Source: CAYSPG01 sp964432885 (GTDB taxonomy: Bacteria; Bacteroidota; Bacteroidia; AKYH767-A; OLB10). Taken from it: DNA of 64,000 bases. Position 1 is the stretch's first letter. Each line of letters opens with the position of its first letter. Made by a program: the position numbers and the translations under genes. The notes below the pieces were generated by a model. It saw only the letters and a program-made list of their open reading frames with translations. It made no database searches and was not told the origin of the DNA. The DNA is taken from NCBI GenBank assembly GCA_964432885.1, contig CAYSPG010000012.1, positions 29,664-93,663 of the forward strand, read 5' to 3'. This document shows, piece by piece, positions 19,601 to 28,240 of the stretch.

Positions 19601-20543
19601 TCTTTATCCAACCGTATATGATAAAGCTGTAAATACTTCAACACTTGGCAACGATGGCTCCAACCTTATCAAGTCCTTTATGCTTCAAAAAAATGTTTTA
19701 TACAAAGGCAAAGCATCTGTTACCAATGGCGACTGGTCGTTTACATTTATAGTTCCTAAAGATATTTCGTACCAGTTTGGACAAGGCAAGCTTAGCTTTT
19801 ATGGCGAAAACGGAGAAACCGATGCAGCCGGTTTTTATGACAGCCTTATTATTGGCGGCTCATCAAACATTGTTATTAACGATGTGGACGGCCCTCAGAT
19901 TAACCTTTATATGAACGATGATAAATTTGTTTTTGGCGGAACAACAAATGATGAACCAAGCATTTATGCAGTAGTTGTTGACTCAACTGGAATAAACACT
20001 GTTGGCAATGGTGTTGGGCACGATATTACAGCAATACTCGACAGCAAAACGCAACCAGTATATGTACTTAACGATTATTATCAGGCAGACCTTGACAGTT
20101 ACACCAGTGGCAAAATTGTTTACCCCCTTTCAAAATTACCTGATGGCCGTCATTCGCTCAAAGTAAAAGTGTGGGATATATTAAATAACTCAAACGAATC
20201 GTACACCGAATTTGTGGTTGCTTCTTCTTCTTCGATGGCACTCGACCATGTACTTAATTATCCCAATCCGTTTACCACGCACACTACATTTTCTTTTGAG
20301 CACAACAAATGTTGTCAGTATTTAGATGCACAAATTCAAATTTATACAGTATCCGGAAGGTTAATAAAAACGCTTTATAAAAACATTTATAACACCGGAA
20401 CCCGCAGTGATGATTTTGAATGGGACGGTCGTGATGACTTTGGCAACAGCATTGGTAAAGGTGTTTACATTTACCGTGTAAAAATTAGTTCGCCCGATGG
20501 ATTATCGGCTTCAAAAACCGAAAAACTTGTAATCCTTAAATAG
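16698..20543 (+). CDS. porU: T9SS signal peptidase/sortase PorU
   Basis: PorU, 1281 residues, the gingipain-like (family C25) cysteine endopeptidase that cuts the C-terminal signal from T9SS cargo and attaches it to lipopolysaccharide at the cell surface. The signal peptide ends TCLAQQ. The peptidase domain starts near residue 530 (VDMLIITHPLFE) and includes YLLMFGDGSYDN. The catalytic pair is His792 in NYVGHGGEVGW and Cys826 in TATCEFSRWDDP. The C-terminal ~100 residues form a FlgD-like/T9SS-type module with NYPNPFTTHT and GKGVYIYRVKI. Length is typical. porV, its partner, follows about 100 bases downstream with its own promoter box. Confidence 0.95.
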   Translation: MKKIISYLAILFFTSVTCLAQQNRNAITSINWTEPITVFNNQKLHFTGSFYKSNDGLPWFSSSIDIPDDGFNYSVKITNPGFSPLSESNLISDNSYLEPYIKVTSQISYHKKQASLYYEFVPLIKNTTTGLIEKLVSYKIELVKENDRRKANAARVYATSSVLSAGDWYKIGVTTEGLYKMTYAFLKFYLKMDIDNSSPADFRLFGNGGGMVPQLNSISRIDDLAENAIYVYDGGVLGKFDSPDYVLFYGQSPTKWAFNANSLKYKHTNHLYCDTTFYFATVSPVGSGLPKRIAQKASLSQSPTFNVNTFDDYRFHELDLRNFVKSGREFYGESFDITPTQTFSFSFPNITTDSVYIVSAFASHSPGVTSNLNVTANGQALYSESFYTGPAYNDDFAVEKIKSLAIYPSSSNIDISYSFNAASTVSSGFLNYIEINARRNLIWNQSQGSDQFFFRDSKSIGSGNIVQFNLSSPPSNLKIWNITDPTNVYEQLNNGQSGVFVANADSLNQYVAFSGSNYFTPSISGKISNQNLHALSQVDMLIITHPLFETQANRLADFHRSHDNLSVHVVNAPLIYNEYSSGAVDVSGIRDFVKMFYDRAQSPQQLPKYLLMFGDGSYDNKFRRSNNTNFLPVYESANSVSWIQSYVTDDFYALMDDNEGNCENSEKIDIGVGRLVVQNNQEAKTVVDKIISYSLPTSSTGTLCSADNSSLGDWRNVLCFIADDEDNNLHLNQSDRLADYMFNANRSYNIDKIYIDAFKQVVTPAGQTYPDVNDAISKRIAKGALLVNYVGHGGEVGWAQEGILYNDMINSWTNINRLPVFITATCEFSRWDDPVRTSSGEKILLNPNGGGIALYSTTRLVYASQNELVDCVLVRNMFNPDNAALRLGDLYVITKTSPWNLNQNTRNFSLLGDPAVKINYPNHKIETTTINSHPVIPLADTLSALSKVTISGIVKDNNGQKLTSFNGYLYPTVYDKAVNTSTLGNDGSNLIKSFMLQKNVLYKGKASVTNGDWSFTFIVPKDISYQFGQGKLSFYGENGETDAAGFYDSLIIGGSSNIVINDVDGPQINLYMNDDKFVFGGTTNDEPSIYAVVVDSTGINTVGNGVGHDITAILDSKTQPVYVLNDYYQADLDSYTSGKIVYPLSKLPDGRHSLKVKVWDILNNSNESYTEFVVASSSSMALDHVLNYPNPFTTHTTFSFEHNKCCQYLDAQIQIYTVSGRLIKTLYKNIYNTGTRSDDFEWDGRDDFGNSIGKGVYIYRVKISSPDGLSASKTEKLVILK

Positions 20544-20566
20544 CAACCTTTTTTTATTTATATCGT

Positions 20567-20574
20567 TATATTTG
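20567..20574 (+). promoter_or_regulatory. -7 promoter box of porV
   Basis: TATATTTG, a perfect TAnnTTTG match, 72 bases before the porV ATG and just after the porU stop. Confidence 0.5.
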
Positions 20575-20645
20575 TCGGCTCTTATTCCGCATTAACAATA
20601 AAAAGAACCAACTTACGTTTTAGCACTTTCTAAACTTACATTTTA

Positions 20646-21866
20646 ATGAAAAATAAAATTTCAAAAGCAATTGTTTTTTCGCTTGCGTTAATCATTGCTG
20701 TTTCGCCTAAGGCATTTTCGCAGCAAAGCACGGATAAAAGCAACTTGCTTGGCCAGATAAATACAATTACTACGGCTGTTCCATTTTTAATGATTTCGCC
20801 TGACGCACGTGCCGGTGGCATGGGCGATGCAGGAGTTGCTTCATCTGCCGATGCTAACAGCATTCATTGGAATCCATCAAAACTTGCTTTTGTTGACAAA
20901 AGTTTTGGTGTAGGAATATCTTACACCCCCTGGCTCAGAAAATTAGTTCCTGATATTAATCTTGCTTATGTAGGCGGATATTATAAATTAAAAGGAGGTC
21001 AGCAAACACTTGGCGCTTCGTTGCGTTATTTTTCATTGGGTAATATTCAGTTTACCAATGAATCGGGCGATAACATTGGCGAGTACAACCCAAACGAATA
21101 TTCATTTGATGTTGCCTATGCGCGTAAGTTGGGCGAAGATTTTGCGGGTGGTATTGCTCTGCGATACATCCACTCAAACCTAACTGGTGGAATTGGTGTT
21201 GGCGGCAACACAACCAAGGCAGGCAACTCAGTGGCTGCCGATATTTCAGTTATGTATAAAAAAGAAATTGAACTTGGTGGCAAAGATGCCGACTTTGGTT
21301 TAGGCTTAGCAATTACAAACATTGGTTCTAAAATTACTTACTCTGAATCGGGTACCAAAGATTTTATCCCAATTAATTTACGACTTGGTCCATCGTTAAA
21401 AATTAAACTTAACGACTATAACGAACTTACTATTATAGCCGACATCAACAAACTTCTTGTACCTACTCCTCCTTATTATTCTGATTCGATTGAAGATGGT
21501 GAACAATTAATATTAGCCGGAAAAGATCCGGATGTGGGTGTAGCACAAGGAATATTTCAATCGTTTGGCGATGCACCGGGTGGTGGTAAAGAAGAGTTGC
21601 GCGAAATAAATTATTGTGGTGGATTGGAATATTGGTACGACAAACAATTTGCTTTTCGTGCCGGTTATTTTTACGAACACAAAACAAAAGGGAACCGTAA
21701 GTATTTTACACTGGGCATAGGCGCACGTTTTAATGTATTTGGATTAGATGTTGCATACCTTATCCCTACAGAACAGCGCAACCCGTTAGAAAATACTTTG
21801 CGCATTTCATTGTCCTTTAACTTCGACTCGCTTAAAGGCGGTGGAGACAGCAACAACGATGAATAA
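20646..21866 (+). CDS. porV: T9SS outer-membrane protein PorV (LptO)
   Basis: PorV, 406 residues, a 14-stranded outer-membrane barrel that shuttles T9SS cargo from the translocon to the PorU sortase. The signal peptide ends PKAFSQQ. The start of the mature protein has the family hallmark FLMISPDARAGGMGDAGVA followed by SIHWNPSKLAFV. Barrel strands run to the end (LRISLSFNFDS). Length matches the family. It is co-directional with porU and ispF; ispF begins 12 bases after the porV stop and may be translated from the same message. Confidence 0.95.
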   Translation: MKNKISKAIVFSLALIIAVSPKAFSQQSTDKSNLLGQINTITTAVPFLMISPDARAGGMGDAGVASSADANSIHWNPSKLAFVDKSFGVGISYTPWLRKLVPDINLAYVGGYYKLKGGQQTLGASLRYFSLGNIQFTNESGDNIGEYNPNEYSFDVAYARKLGEDFAGGIALRYIHSNLTGGIGVGGNTTKAGNSVAADISVMYKKEIELGGKDADFGLGLAITNIGSKITYSESGTKDFIPINLRLGPSLKIKLNDYNELTIIADINKLLVPTPPYYSDSIEDGEQLILAGKDPDVGVAQGIFQSFGDAPGGGKEELREINYCGGLEYWYDKQFAFRAGYFYEHKTKGNRKYFTLGIGARFNVFGLDVAYLIPTEQRNPLENTLRISLSFNFDSLKGGGDSNNDE

Positions 21867-21878
21867 TTTTTTCAGCGT

Positions 21879-22358
21879 TTGAAATTTCGTATCGGTTTTG
21901 GTTTTGATGTGCACCAGCTACATGCTGGTATTCCGTTTTTTTTGGGGGGGATAAAAATTGATCATTCTAAAGGAGCCAAGGGCCACTCGGATGCCGATGT
22001 AATTATACATGCCATGTGTGATGCTCTTTTAGGAGCCGCAAATCTGGGTGATATCGGAAAACATTTTCCTGATACATCAGAAAAATTTAAAGGCATTGAT
22101 TCTAAAATATTACTGTCCGAAGTAAACAAATTGCTCAGGTCAAATAATTTTTCAATTGGCAATATTGATATAACGCTGGTTTTAGAAAAACCCAAAATCA
22201 AAGACTACATTGCCCAAATGCAAACTACACTTGCCAGCGTGCTGCAAGTTTCAGCAGACGATATTTCGATAAAAGCAACCACCAATGAAAAAATGGGATT
22301 TATTGGCCGCGAAGAAGGTGTGGCCGCTTATGCGGTAGCGTTGGTTTTCAAAAATTAA
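21879..22358 (+). CDS. ispF: 2-C-methyl-D-erythritol 2,4-cyclodiphosphate synthase
   Basis: IspF, 159 residues, cyclises CDP-methylerythritol 2-phosphate in the non-mevalonate isoprenoid pathway. The start is a TTG (21879), giving MKFRIGFGFDVHQLHAG with the zinc-binding Asp-x-His. The second metal ligand is in GHSDADVIIHAMCDALLGA, then GDIGKHFPDT. ISIKATTNEKMGFIGREEG near the C-terminus binds the cytidine. The presence of IspF indicates that the organism makes isoprenoids by the MEP route. Confidence 0.96.
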   Translation: MKFRIGFGFDVHQLHAGIPFFLGGIKIDHSKGAKGHSDADVIIHAMCDALLGAANLGDIGKHFPDTSEKFKGIDSKILLSEVNKLLRSNNFSIGNIDITLVLEKPKIKDYIAQMQTTLASVLQVSADDISIKATTNEKMGFIGREEGVAAYAVALVFKN

Positions 22359-22380
22359 ATGCGTTTTTTCTGAATATTAA

Positions 22381-22773
22381 TTAAAACATTTCGTCAAAAT
22401 CTTTTGCCTGGTAGGTAAAGTTACGCTCGGTATAATAGGTGCTACCACTTGATTTTTTTAATTGCAGGGAATCTGTTTTTTTAAACACCTTGCTAATCAG
22501 CGAAAGCGGAAAAAGAAACAAATAAAAAATTGCCCCTAGCAACACTTTTGACATAATGCCCCCCATAATGTGCGCAATTTTCATCCACAACCAGTGTATT
22601 TTTTCTGACAGGTAATTTGAGAATAATCCTATTGCACAAATAAGTATTGATACAGGCACAAGCCATTCTGTTCCGTTTAAAGGGGAAAAATTTTTACGCT
22701 GTGTAAAATAAAATATTACCAACAGGCCAAGTGTTATGGCCACTATTGTTTCAAGAACTTTGTTTCGTTGCAT
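22381..22773 (-). CDS. SxtJ-like small membrane protein
   Basis: A 130-residue membrane protein with two to three hydrophobic segments (about residues 8-24, 36-52 and 68-92) and a soluble tail ending TYQAKDFDEMF. It resembles the SxtJ family, named from the saxitoxin cluster, where it accompanies a carbamoyltransferase. Here it is last in the run carbamoyltransferase, DUF5989, SxtJ, all on the minus strand. Function in the family is unknown; the constant partnership suggests a membrane platform for the carbamoyltransferase. Confidence 0.72.
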   Translation of the reverse strand: MQRNKVLETIVAITLGLLVIFYFTQRKNFSPLNGTEWLVPVSILICAIGLFSNYLSEKIHWLWMKIAHIMGGIMSKVLLGAIFYLFLFPLSLISKVFKKTDSLQLKKSSGSTYYTERNFTYQAKDFDEMF

Positions 22774-22855
22774 AAAAAATGGTTTACAGTTAATGATTTA
22801 TATAAGCAAAGTATAAGCCTGCATTTTGCACTTGCAAGTTTATACAATGGATATA

Positions 22856-23005
22856 TTAAAACAATGTATAAATAAATGGCGCTAAAGCAGAGCCTCCGCC
22901 AACAACAAGCAGTATGCCAAGCAATAACAAAACAATAATTAGTGGAGCAAGCCAGAATTTTTTTCGCTGGCCCATAAATTTTAGCAGGTCTTTTAAAAAA
23001 TCCAT
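22856..23005 (-). CDS. DUF5989 family mini membrane protein
   Basis: A 49-residue protein missed by length-based gene calling. It begins MDFLKDLLKFMGQRKKFW, followed by one strongly hydrophobic helix (APLIIVLLLLGILLVV) and a short tail ending SALAPFIYTLF. This is the DUF5989 pattern. It lies between the carbamoyltransferase gene (53 bases) and the SxtJ-like gene (82 bases), the usual place for DUF5989. Single-pass inner-membrane protein, role unknown. Confidence 0.82.
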   Translation of the reverse strand: MDFLKDLLKFMGQRKKFWLAPLIIVLLLLGILLVVGGGSALAPFIYTLF

Positions 23006-23058
23006 TTTTGATTTATTGAGTTTATGAAACCCCGGTTTTTATCGGGAATATTTATTGT

Positions 23059-24921
23059 TTAATCAAGTACAAATTCCTTTTTCCAATCGCCCACATCTTT
23101 AAACTCGGGCTGGTCGGTTTTAGCAAACAAGTAATTATTTACAACCAAATAATCCATTTCAGTTCGCATAAAGCACCGGTACGAATCTTCGGGAGTGCAC
23201 ACTATTGGCTCGCCACGAACATTAAAGCTTGTATTTACCACAACACCATAGCCTGTAAGTTTTTTAAACTCATTAATCAATGTCCAGTATTTGGGATTGG
23301 TTTCTTTATGTACGGTTTGTATGCGTGCGCTAAAATCCAAATGCGTAATGCTTTGCATATCGCTTCGCGGTGTGTAAAGTCTTTCCATCAATGGCAAATC
23401 AAAATAATTTGCTGGCAATGGCTTTTGTCTTTCCTTCTTCACATCGGCAACTATAAGCATGTAAGGCGATGTGGCATCATGGTCAAATAAATTTGAACAT
23501 TCTTCGGCCATAACCGAAGGGGCAAATGGTCTGAAACTTTCGCGGTACTTAATTTTAAGATTTAATTTTTTTTGCATTTCGGTGTTGCGTGCATCACCCA
23601 ATATGCTTCGCCCGCCAAGTGCTCGTGGACCAAATTCCATACGGCCCTGATGCCAGCCAATTACATTTCCATCGGCAATTAGTTTAGCAACCTTTGCTGC
23701 AAGTTCATCAAAATTTTGGTAATAATTGTAAACAGCTTTCTTTTTTCGTGCCATCAGTTCCACTTCCATATCGCTGTTTTCTGGCCCCAAATAAGAGCCA
23801 CTCATTTCGTCCATTGCCCCACTCAATTTTCTTTCGTTACCAAAATAAATATAGTGTGCAGCTTGTGCAGCTCCCAAGGCGCCACCGGCATCACCTGCAG
23901 CAGGTTGAATAAAAATGTTTTTGAATATTTTTTTCCGATATAACTTTCCGTTTGCAACACAATTTAGTGCAACACCACCTGCCATGCACAAATTATCACT
24001 ACCCGTTAACCGCTTAGCCTCTTCGGCCATTTTATAAACCACATCTTCGGTAACCATTTGTATGGCCAATCCTAAATCGCAATGCTGCTGTTCAAGATTT
24101 GATTCGCCTTCGCGAACAGCAAAGCCAAATAACTCCTTCCACTTGCTATCATTGGCCATGCGCAAGCCGGCAGCGTAATTAAAATATTCCTGATTAAGCC
24201 AAATTGAGCCATCGGCTTTTATATCAATAAGCTTATTGCAAATTATATCGTAATACTTTTTTACATTCTCTGAGTTGGGATTTCCATAAGGTGCAAGTCC
24301 CATAAGTTTGTATTCGCCTGAGTTAACTTTAAAACCAAGATAATAGGTAAATGCTGAATAAAGCAATCCAAGAGAATGTGGAAAATGCAACTCTTTTATA
24401 TTGGTAATTTTATTGCCTTTGCCATGACAAATACTTGCTGTTGCCCACTCCCCTACTCCATCAATTGTAAGTATAGCAGCTTCCTGGTAAGGCGATGGGT
24501 AAAAAGCACTGGCGGCATGAGAAAGGTGGTGTTCAGGAAATAAAAGTTTTAATTTTTTTCCATCGTATTTTGAAATCTTTTCCAGTTCCTCCCTAATCAA
24601 TCGTTTCAAAAACATTTTTTCCTTTAACCAAACAGGTATGGCCATTGAAAAGGATTGTATTCCCTTAGGGGCAAAGCCATAATAAGTTTCAAGCAACCGC
24701 TCAAATTTTAAAAGTGGCTTGTCATAAAAAACCACCGCATCTAACTCATCAATGGTAAGGCCAGCAAAATCAAGGCAATACTTGGTTGCACTGGCAGGAA
24801 AACCCGGGTCATGTTTTTTACGTGTAAACCGCTCTTCCTGTGCTGCCGCAATAATTTTTCCGTCTTGTAAAACTGCCGCTGCCGAATCGTGATAAAATGC
24901 TGATATGCCAAGTATATTCAA
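23059..24921 (-). CDS. NodU/CmcH-family carbamoyltransferase
   Basis: A 620-residue O-carbamoyltransferase that moves a carbamoyl group from carbamoyl phosphate to a hydroxyl via carbamoyl-AMP. The N-terminal kinase-like domain begins NILGISAFYHDSAAAVLQDG and includes AAQEERFTRKKHD, HHLSHAASAFYPSPY (metal-binding histidines) and TIDGVGEWAT. The C-terminal YrdC-like domain includes GRMEFGPRALGGRSILGD and NTSFNVRGEPIVCTPEDS. Length fits the family. It heads the trio with DUF5989 and SxtJ. The acceptor is unknown; no glycan or antibiotic genes are adjacent. Confidence 0.93.
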   Translation of the reverse strand: MNILGISAFYHDSAAAVLQDGKIIAAAQEERFTRKKHDPGFPASATKYCLDFAGLTIDELDAVVFYDKPLLKFERLLETYYGFAPKGIQSFSMAIPVWLKEKMFLKRLIREELEKISKYDGKKLKLLFPEHHLSHAASAFYPSPYQEAAILTIDGVGEWATASICHGKGNKITNIKELHFPHSLGLLYSAFTYYLGFKVNSGEYKLMGLAPYGNPNSENVKKYYDIICNKLIDIKADGSIWLNQEYFNYAAGLRMANDSKWKELFGFAVREGESNLEQQHCDLGLAIQMVTEDVVYKMAEEAKRLTGSDNLCMAGGVALNCVANGKLYRKKIFKNIFIQPAAGDAGGALGAAQAAHYIYFGNERKLSGAMDEMSGSYLGPENSDMEVELMARKKKAVYNYYQNFDELAAKVAKLIADGNVIGWHQGRMEFGPRALGGRSILGDARNTEMQKKLNLKIKYRESFRPFAPSVMAEECSNLFDHDATSPYMLIVADVKKERQKPLPANYFDLPLMERLYTPRSDMQSITHLDFSARIQTVHKETNPKYWTLINEFKKLTGYGVVVNTSFNVRGEPIVCTPEDSYRCFMRTEMDYLVVNNYLFAKTDQPEFKDVGDWKKEFVLD

Positions 24922-25080
24922 AGCTTATTTTATTTAAAAGTCGGCCAAAAGTAAGGAAATTGAAGATGTAAAAAGTCTGTTTGCTGTTTTCGGTTTTCGG
25001 TTTTAAATGCAAATCCAAACATTCTTCTTTGACCATATTATACTGGAGCTAATCTGTAATTTATTTAATGCCTCCATTAA

Positions 25081-25971
25081 CTATTTGGCCTTGGGTTTAT
25101 AATTGATAAGATAAATGCCCGCAATAATTACCATCAGTGCAAAAAGATAAAACAGATTAAACGTTTCGCCATCATGCAAACCCCACAGCACTGCAACAAA
25201 CGGAATAAGATATGTAACCGAAGAAGCATACAATGCCGAAGACACTTTTATAAGCTGGTTAAAAATTACGGTTGACAATGCCGTGCCAAACACAGCCAGT
25301 ATAATCACACAAACAAACGATGGAATAGCACCATCAACTGTTGACAGGCGTTGCACAAAGTCGGTGGTAAATAAATAAATGCCCGAAGGAATACCCACGG
25401 CCACTAGCACTGCTCCCGAAAGCAAAATAGAATCAATTGTATTTAATTTGTTGCGCAAAATATTTACACTGCATGCGTAACAAATGGTGGCTATCAAAAC
25501 ATAAATGCCTTTCCACGGCTCGGCACTTTTTTCATCATCGGCACTCAGGTAAATTAAAAACGCGGCACCTGCCAATCCAAGAAACACACCGGCCACCTGT
25601 CTTGTTTTAAACTGTGTTTTAAAAAAAATAAAGCCTACCACAAGTGTAAATACTGATGTAAGAGAGTTTAACATGCCCGCCATGCTGCTGCTAATTCCTG
25701 TTTCGGCATGGGTAAAAAGATAAGCCGGAATTCCATTGCCTAGCATACCTGCCCAAAAAACATATTTGTATTTTTCTTTTGGTATGGATTTTAATTTTGA
25801 AAACACAAACGGAAACAACACAATAAATGAGACAAGCATACGCAAAGCAGCTACCTGGTTGGGAGAAAAAACTTCAATACCGCGCTTCATCAGTATAAAT
25901 GAACTGCCCCATATAACTGCAAGCAATGCAAGATAAATCCATTTTAAAATTCTATTTTTTGCGATGGCCAT
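25081..25971 (-). CDS. DMT-superfamily (EamA) transporter
   Basis: A 296-residue inner-membrane permease with ten predicted helices in two EamA halves. Helix 1 reads WIYLALLAVIWGSSFILMKRG, a classical EamA start, and the second half starts near GIYVLIATICYACSVN. Such proteins export amino acids or other metabolites; the substrate is not deducible. The frame is open further upstream, but the ATG at 25971 fits helix 1 and overlaps the end of the DEAD-box helicase gene by 20 bases, so the two are probably co-transcribed. Confidence 0.9.
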   Translation of the reverse strand: MAIAKNRILKWIYLALLAVIWGSSFILMKRGIEVFSPNQVAALRMLVSFIVLFPFVFSKLKSIPKEKYKYVFWAGMLGNGIPAYLFTHAETGISSSMAGMLNSLTSVFTLVVGFIFFKTQFKTRQVAGVFLGLAGAAFLIYLSADDEKSAEPWKGIYVLIATICYACSVNILRNKLNTIDSILLSGAVLVAVGIPSGIYLFTTDFVQRLSTVDGAIPSFVCVIILAVFGTALSTVIFNQLIKVSSALYASSVTYLIPFVAVLWGLHDGETFNLFYLFALMVIIAGIYLINYKPKAK

Positions 25972-27226
25972 CTTTATTGCGGTTAAATTTTTTTTCGTGA
26001 AAAGCTCCTTTAAAATCGGGATTGTCTTTGCGCTTTTGCCTGTCAATTTCCATGGCTTGTTCCTGCTGCTCGGCAAATGTTGTTTTTTCTATTGCAATTT
26101 CAGCAGGCAATTCTTTTACAGGAATTTTTAATCCAATAAGTTTTTGAATTTTTTTTATGTGCCATTCATCGGCCGGTGTGCAAAACGTTATGCAGGTACC
26201 GGTATTAAATGCGCGGGCTGTGCGGCCTGTGCGGTGCACATAATCTTCGTACACAATCGGAACATCAAAATTTATTACATGCGAAACTGCCGATACATCA
26301 ATGCCGCGTGCAGTAACATCGGTAGTTATCAAAATGGTAATGGCGCTTTCGCGAAAAGTGTTTAACGTGTTGGTGCGTGTTTGCTGTGCTTTATCGCCAT
26401 GTAAAATATTTACTCCGCTTTCTTCAAACTCAAATTTTAAATTTTCGAAAACAGCATTGGCAATTTTTTTTGATTTACAAAACACAATTACTTTTTTAAA
26501 AACCTCTTTTTGATTTAGCAGGTGCCTGAGAAAATTTATTTTGGTACCAAAGTTTGGTGTTTTATAAAGTTCTTGTTCAACTGTTGCCACTGTTTTTATT
26601 TCAGGAACAATGTTTATCACAATTGGGAACTCCATAAAGTCATCAGCAATTTTTTTTACCCTATCCGAAAATGTTGCCGAAAACAAAATGTTTTGCCGCT
26701 TGCGCGGAAGCACTTCAAGCAGTTTATGCAATTGTGGTGTAAATCCAAAATCCATCAGCCGCTCGGCTTCGTCAAGTACAAAGTGTTTTACTTTTTTTAA
26801 GATTAAAAAATTAGACAGGTACAGTTCCATTAATTGTGCCGGAGTACCTACTACGACATCACAGCCGTCTGATAATTTTTTTTTCTGGTCGGTAAATCCT
26901 TTGCCGCCATAAACAGCAACTATTCTTACATCCGTATTTTTTCCCAACTGGTTAAATACCGATGTTATTTGCAAAACAAGTTCACGGGTAGGAGCCACCA
27001 CAACAAGGCGAGGCTCGTTTTCCTGAGCGTAATTTAAAATGCGCAACAGCGGCAATACATAGGCGGCAGTTTTACCAGTGCCTGTCTGTGCAATTCCAAT
27101 TATATGCTGTCCACCAAGTATAATGGGAATGGCTTTGCTTTGAATCTCAGTAGGTGTAACAAATCCTGCATCGGCAACAGCAGTAAGCAACTGCTTGTTT
27201 AAGCGCAATTCTGAAAACGATGTCAT
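25952..27226 (-). CDS. DEAD-box RNA helicase (RhlE-like)
   Basis: A 424-residue ATP-dependent RNA helicase. The Q-motif region is FVTPTEIQSKAIP, Walker A AQTGTGKT at 46-53, motif Ia VAPTRELVLQI, DEAD variant LDEAERLMDFGF, motif III SATF, and motif VI VHRTGRTAR. A short basic tail (KKFNRNKDGHRKK) ends the protein, as in cold-shock and ribosome-assembly helicases of the RhlE group. The motif II box reads DEAE instead of DEAD, which is tolerated in this group. First gene of a two-gene unit with the DMT transporter. Confidence 0.92.
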   Translation of the reverse strand: MTSFSELRLNKQLLTAVADAGFVTPTEIQSKAIPIILGGQHIIGIAQTGTGKTAAYVLPLLRILNYAQENEPRLVVVAPTRELVLQITSVFNQLGKNTDVRIVAVYGGKGFTDQKKKLSDGCDVVVGTPAQLMELYLSNFLILKKVKHFVLDEAERLMDFGFTPQLHKLLEVLPRKRQNILFSATFSDRVKKIADDFMEFPIVINIVPEIKTVATVEQELYKTPNFGTKINFLRHLLNQKEVFKKVIVFCKSKKIANAVFENLKFEFEESGVNILHGDKAQQTRTNTLNTFRESAITILITTDVTARGIDVSAVSHVINFDVPIVYEDYVHRTGRTARAFNTGTCITFCTPADEWHIKKIQKLIGLKIPVKELPAEIAIEKTTFAEQQEQAMEIDRQKRKDNPDFKGAFHEKKFNRNKDGHRKK

Positions 27227-27230
27227 GCTG

Positions 27231-27316
27231 TTTGTGGTTTGAGGTTTGTAGTTTGAAGTTTGAGGTTGGGTTTCTCTTTATGTTATTTATACTTCAAACC
27301 TAAAACTTCAAACCAT
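27231..27316. repeat. Low-complexity TTTGAAGTTTGAGG repeat in the helicase-TerC gap
   Basis: Short imperfect copies of GTTTGAAGTTTGAGGTTG on the plus strand followed by their inverse (ACTTCAAACCTAAAACTTC), which gives a loose hairpin. The same words recur at 28068-28108 and, in altered form, in other intergenic gaps of the window. Confidence 0.6.
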
Positions 27317-27326
27317 GAACCTTAAC

Positions 27327-28064
27327 CTACTTAACCCCTTTTTTAAGATGCACATTGCGAAGTCTGATGTTAAGTAACTCAACAAGCAACGAAAATGCAA
27401 GAGCGGTGTAGATATAACTTTTGTCTAAATGCAAATGCAATGATTCAACAAGTAGTACCACACCTATTACAACTAAAAATGCAAGGGCCAGCATTTTAAG
27501 TGTTGGGTATTTTTCAATAAACGTGCTAACATACGGTGCAAAGGCCAGCATCACAAGCATTGAAATTACAACAGCAATAACCATAATAATTATTTGGTTA
27601 CTCAAACCTACTGCTGTTATTATACTATCAAAAGAAAACACAATATCAATAAGCGTAATTTGCAATATGGCCTGTGTCATTGTCATTTGTCTTGACTTTG
27701 AGGTTTCTTCGTGGTCAGCAATTTTAAATTTGTGGTAAATTTCTTTTATGGTTTTTATAATCAGGAAAACTCCACCCGAAAATAAAATCAAATCGCGGCC
27801 GCTAACGCCAAAATCAACAATGTAAAAAAGCGGGTTTACCAATCGGGCAATCCATGAAATGGTAAACAGCAAACAAATGCGAATTACCAAAGCCATCATT
27901 AAGCCAAGTGTACGCGCTGTTTTTTGGTCTTTTTTATTGGATACGTATCCGCAGATAATGGCAATAAAAATTATGTTGTCAATACCCAATACAATTTCCA
28001 TCAGTATTAGTGTTACTAGGCTGATGATTCCTTCGGGTGTCATTAAGGGGGCGAGAATGTCCAT
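27327..28064 (-). CDS. TerC-family integral membrane protein
   Basis: A 245-residue protein with about seven membrane helices. Signature segments are EIVLGIDNIIFIAIICG (acidic and Asn residues within a helix) and the repeat-related LIDIVFSFDSIITAVGL, which mark the TerC/Alx family. Family members are linked to tellurite resistance and to manganese export coupled to exoenzyme metalation. No other tellurite genes are nearby, so a metal-homeostasis role is the more likely one. It is flanked on both sides by the same low-complexity repeat. Confidence 0.92.
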   Translation of the reverse strand: MDILAPLMTPEGIISLVTLILMEIVLGIDNIIFIAIICGYVSNKKDQKTARTLGLMMALVIRICLLFTISWIARLVNPLFYIVDFGVSGRDLILFSGGVFLIIKTIKEIYHKFKIADHEETSKSRQMTMTQAILQITLIDIVFSFDSIITAVGLSNQIIIMVIAVVISMLVMLAFAPYVSTFIEKYPTLKMLALAFLVVIGVVLLVESLHLHLDKSYIYTALAFSLLVELLNIRLRNVHLKKGVK

Positions 28065-28067
28065 ATA

Positions 28068-28108
28068 CGGTTTAAAGTTTGAAGTTTACGGTTTGAAGTT
28101 TGAAGGGT
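28068..28108. repeat. Low-complexity TTTGAAGTTTGAAG repeat upstream of TerC
   Basis: Tandem-like words GTTTGAAGTTTACGGTTTGA and AAGTTTGAAGG in the gap before the TerC start; the same family as the copy at 27231-27316. Confidence 0.6.
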
Positions 28109-28240
28109 GTTAGTAGGGCAAACAAGTAATTTGTTATCTTTAATCTGACATTCGATGGTTTCAGATAACTGAAAACGGCAAACTGCAAACCGTTTTCGGC
28201 CGCAAATGTAACACAACAGCCTAAACCAAAATATTATTTT

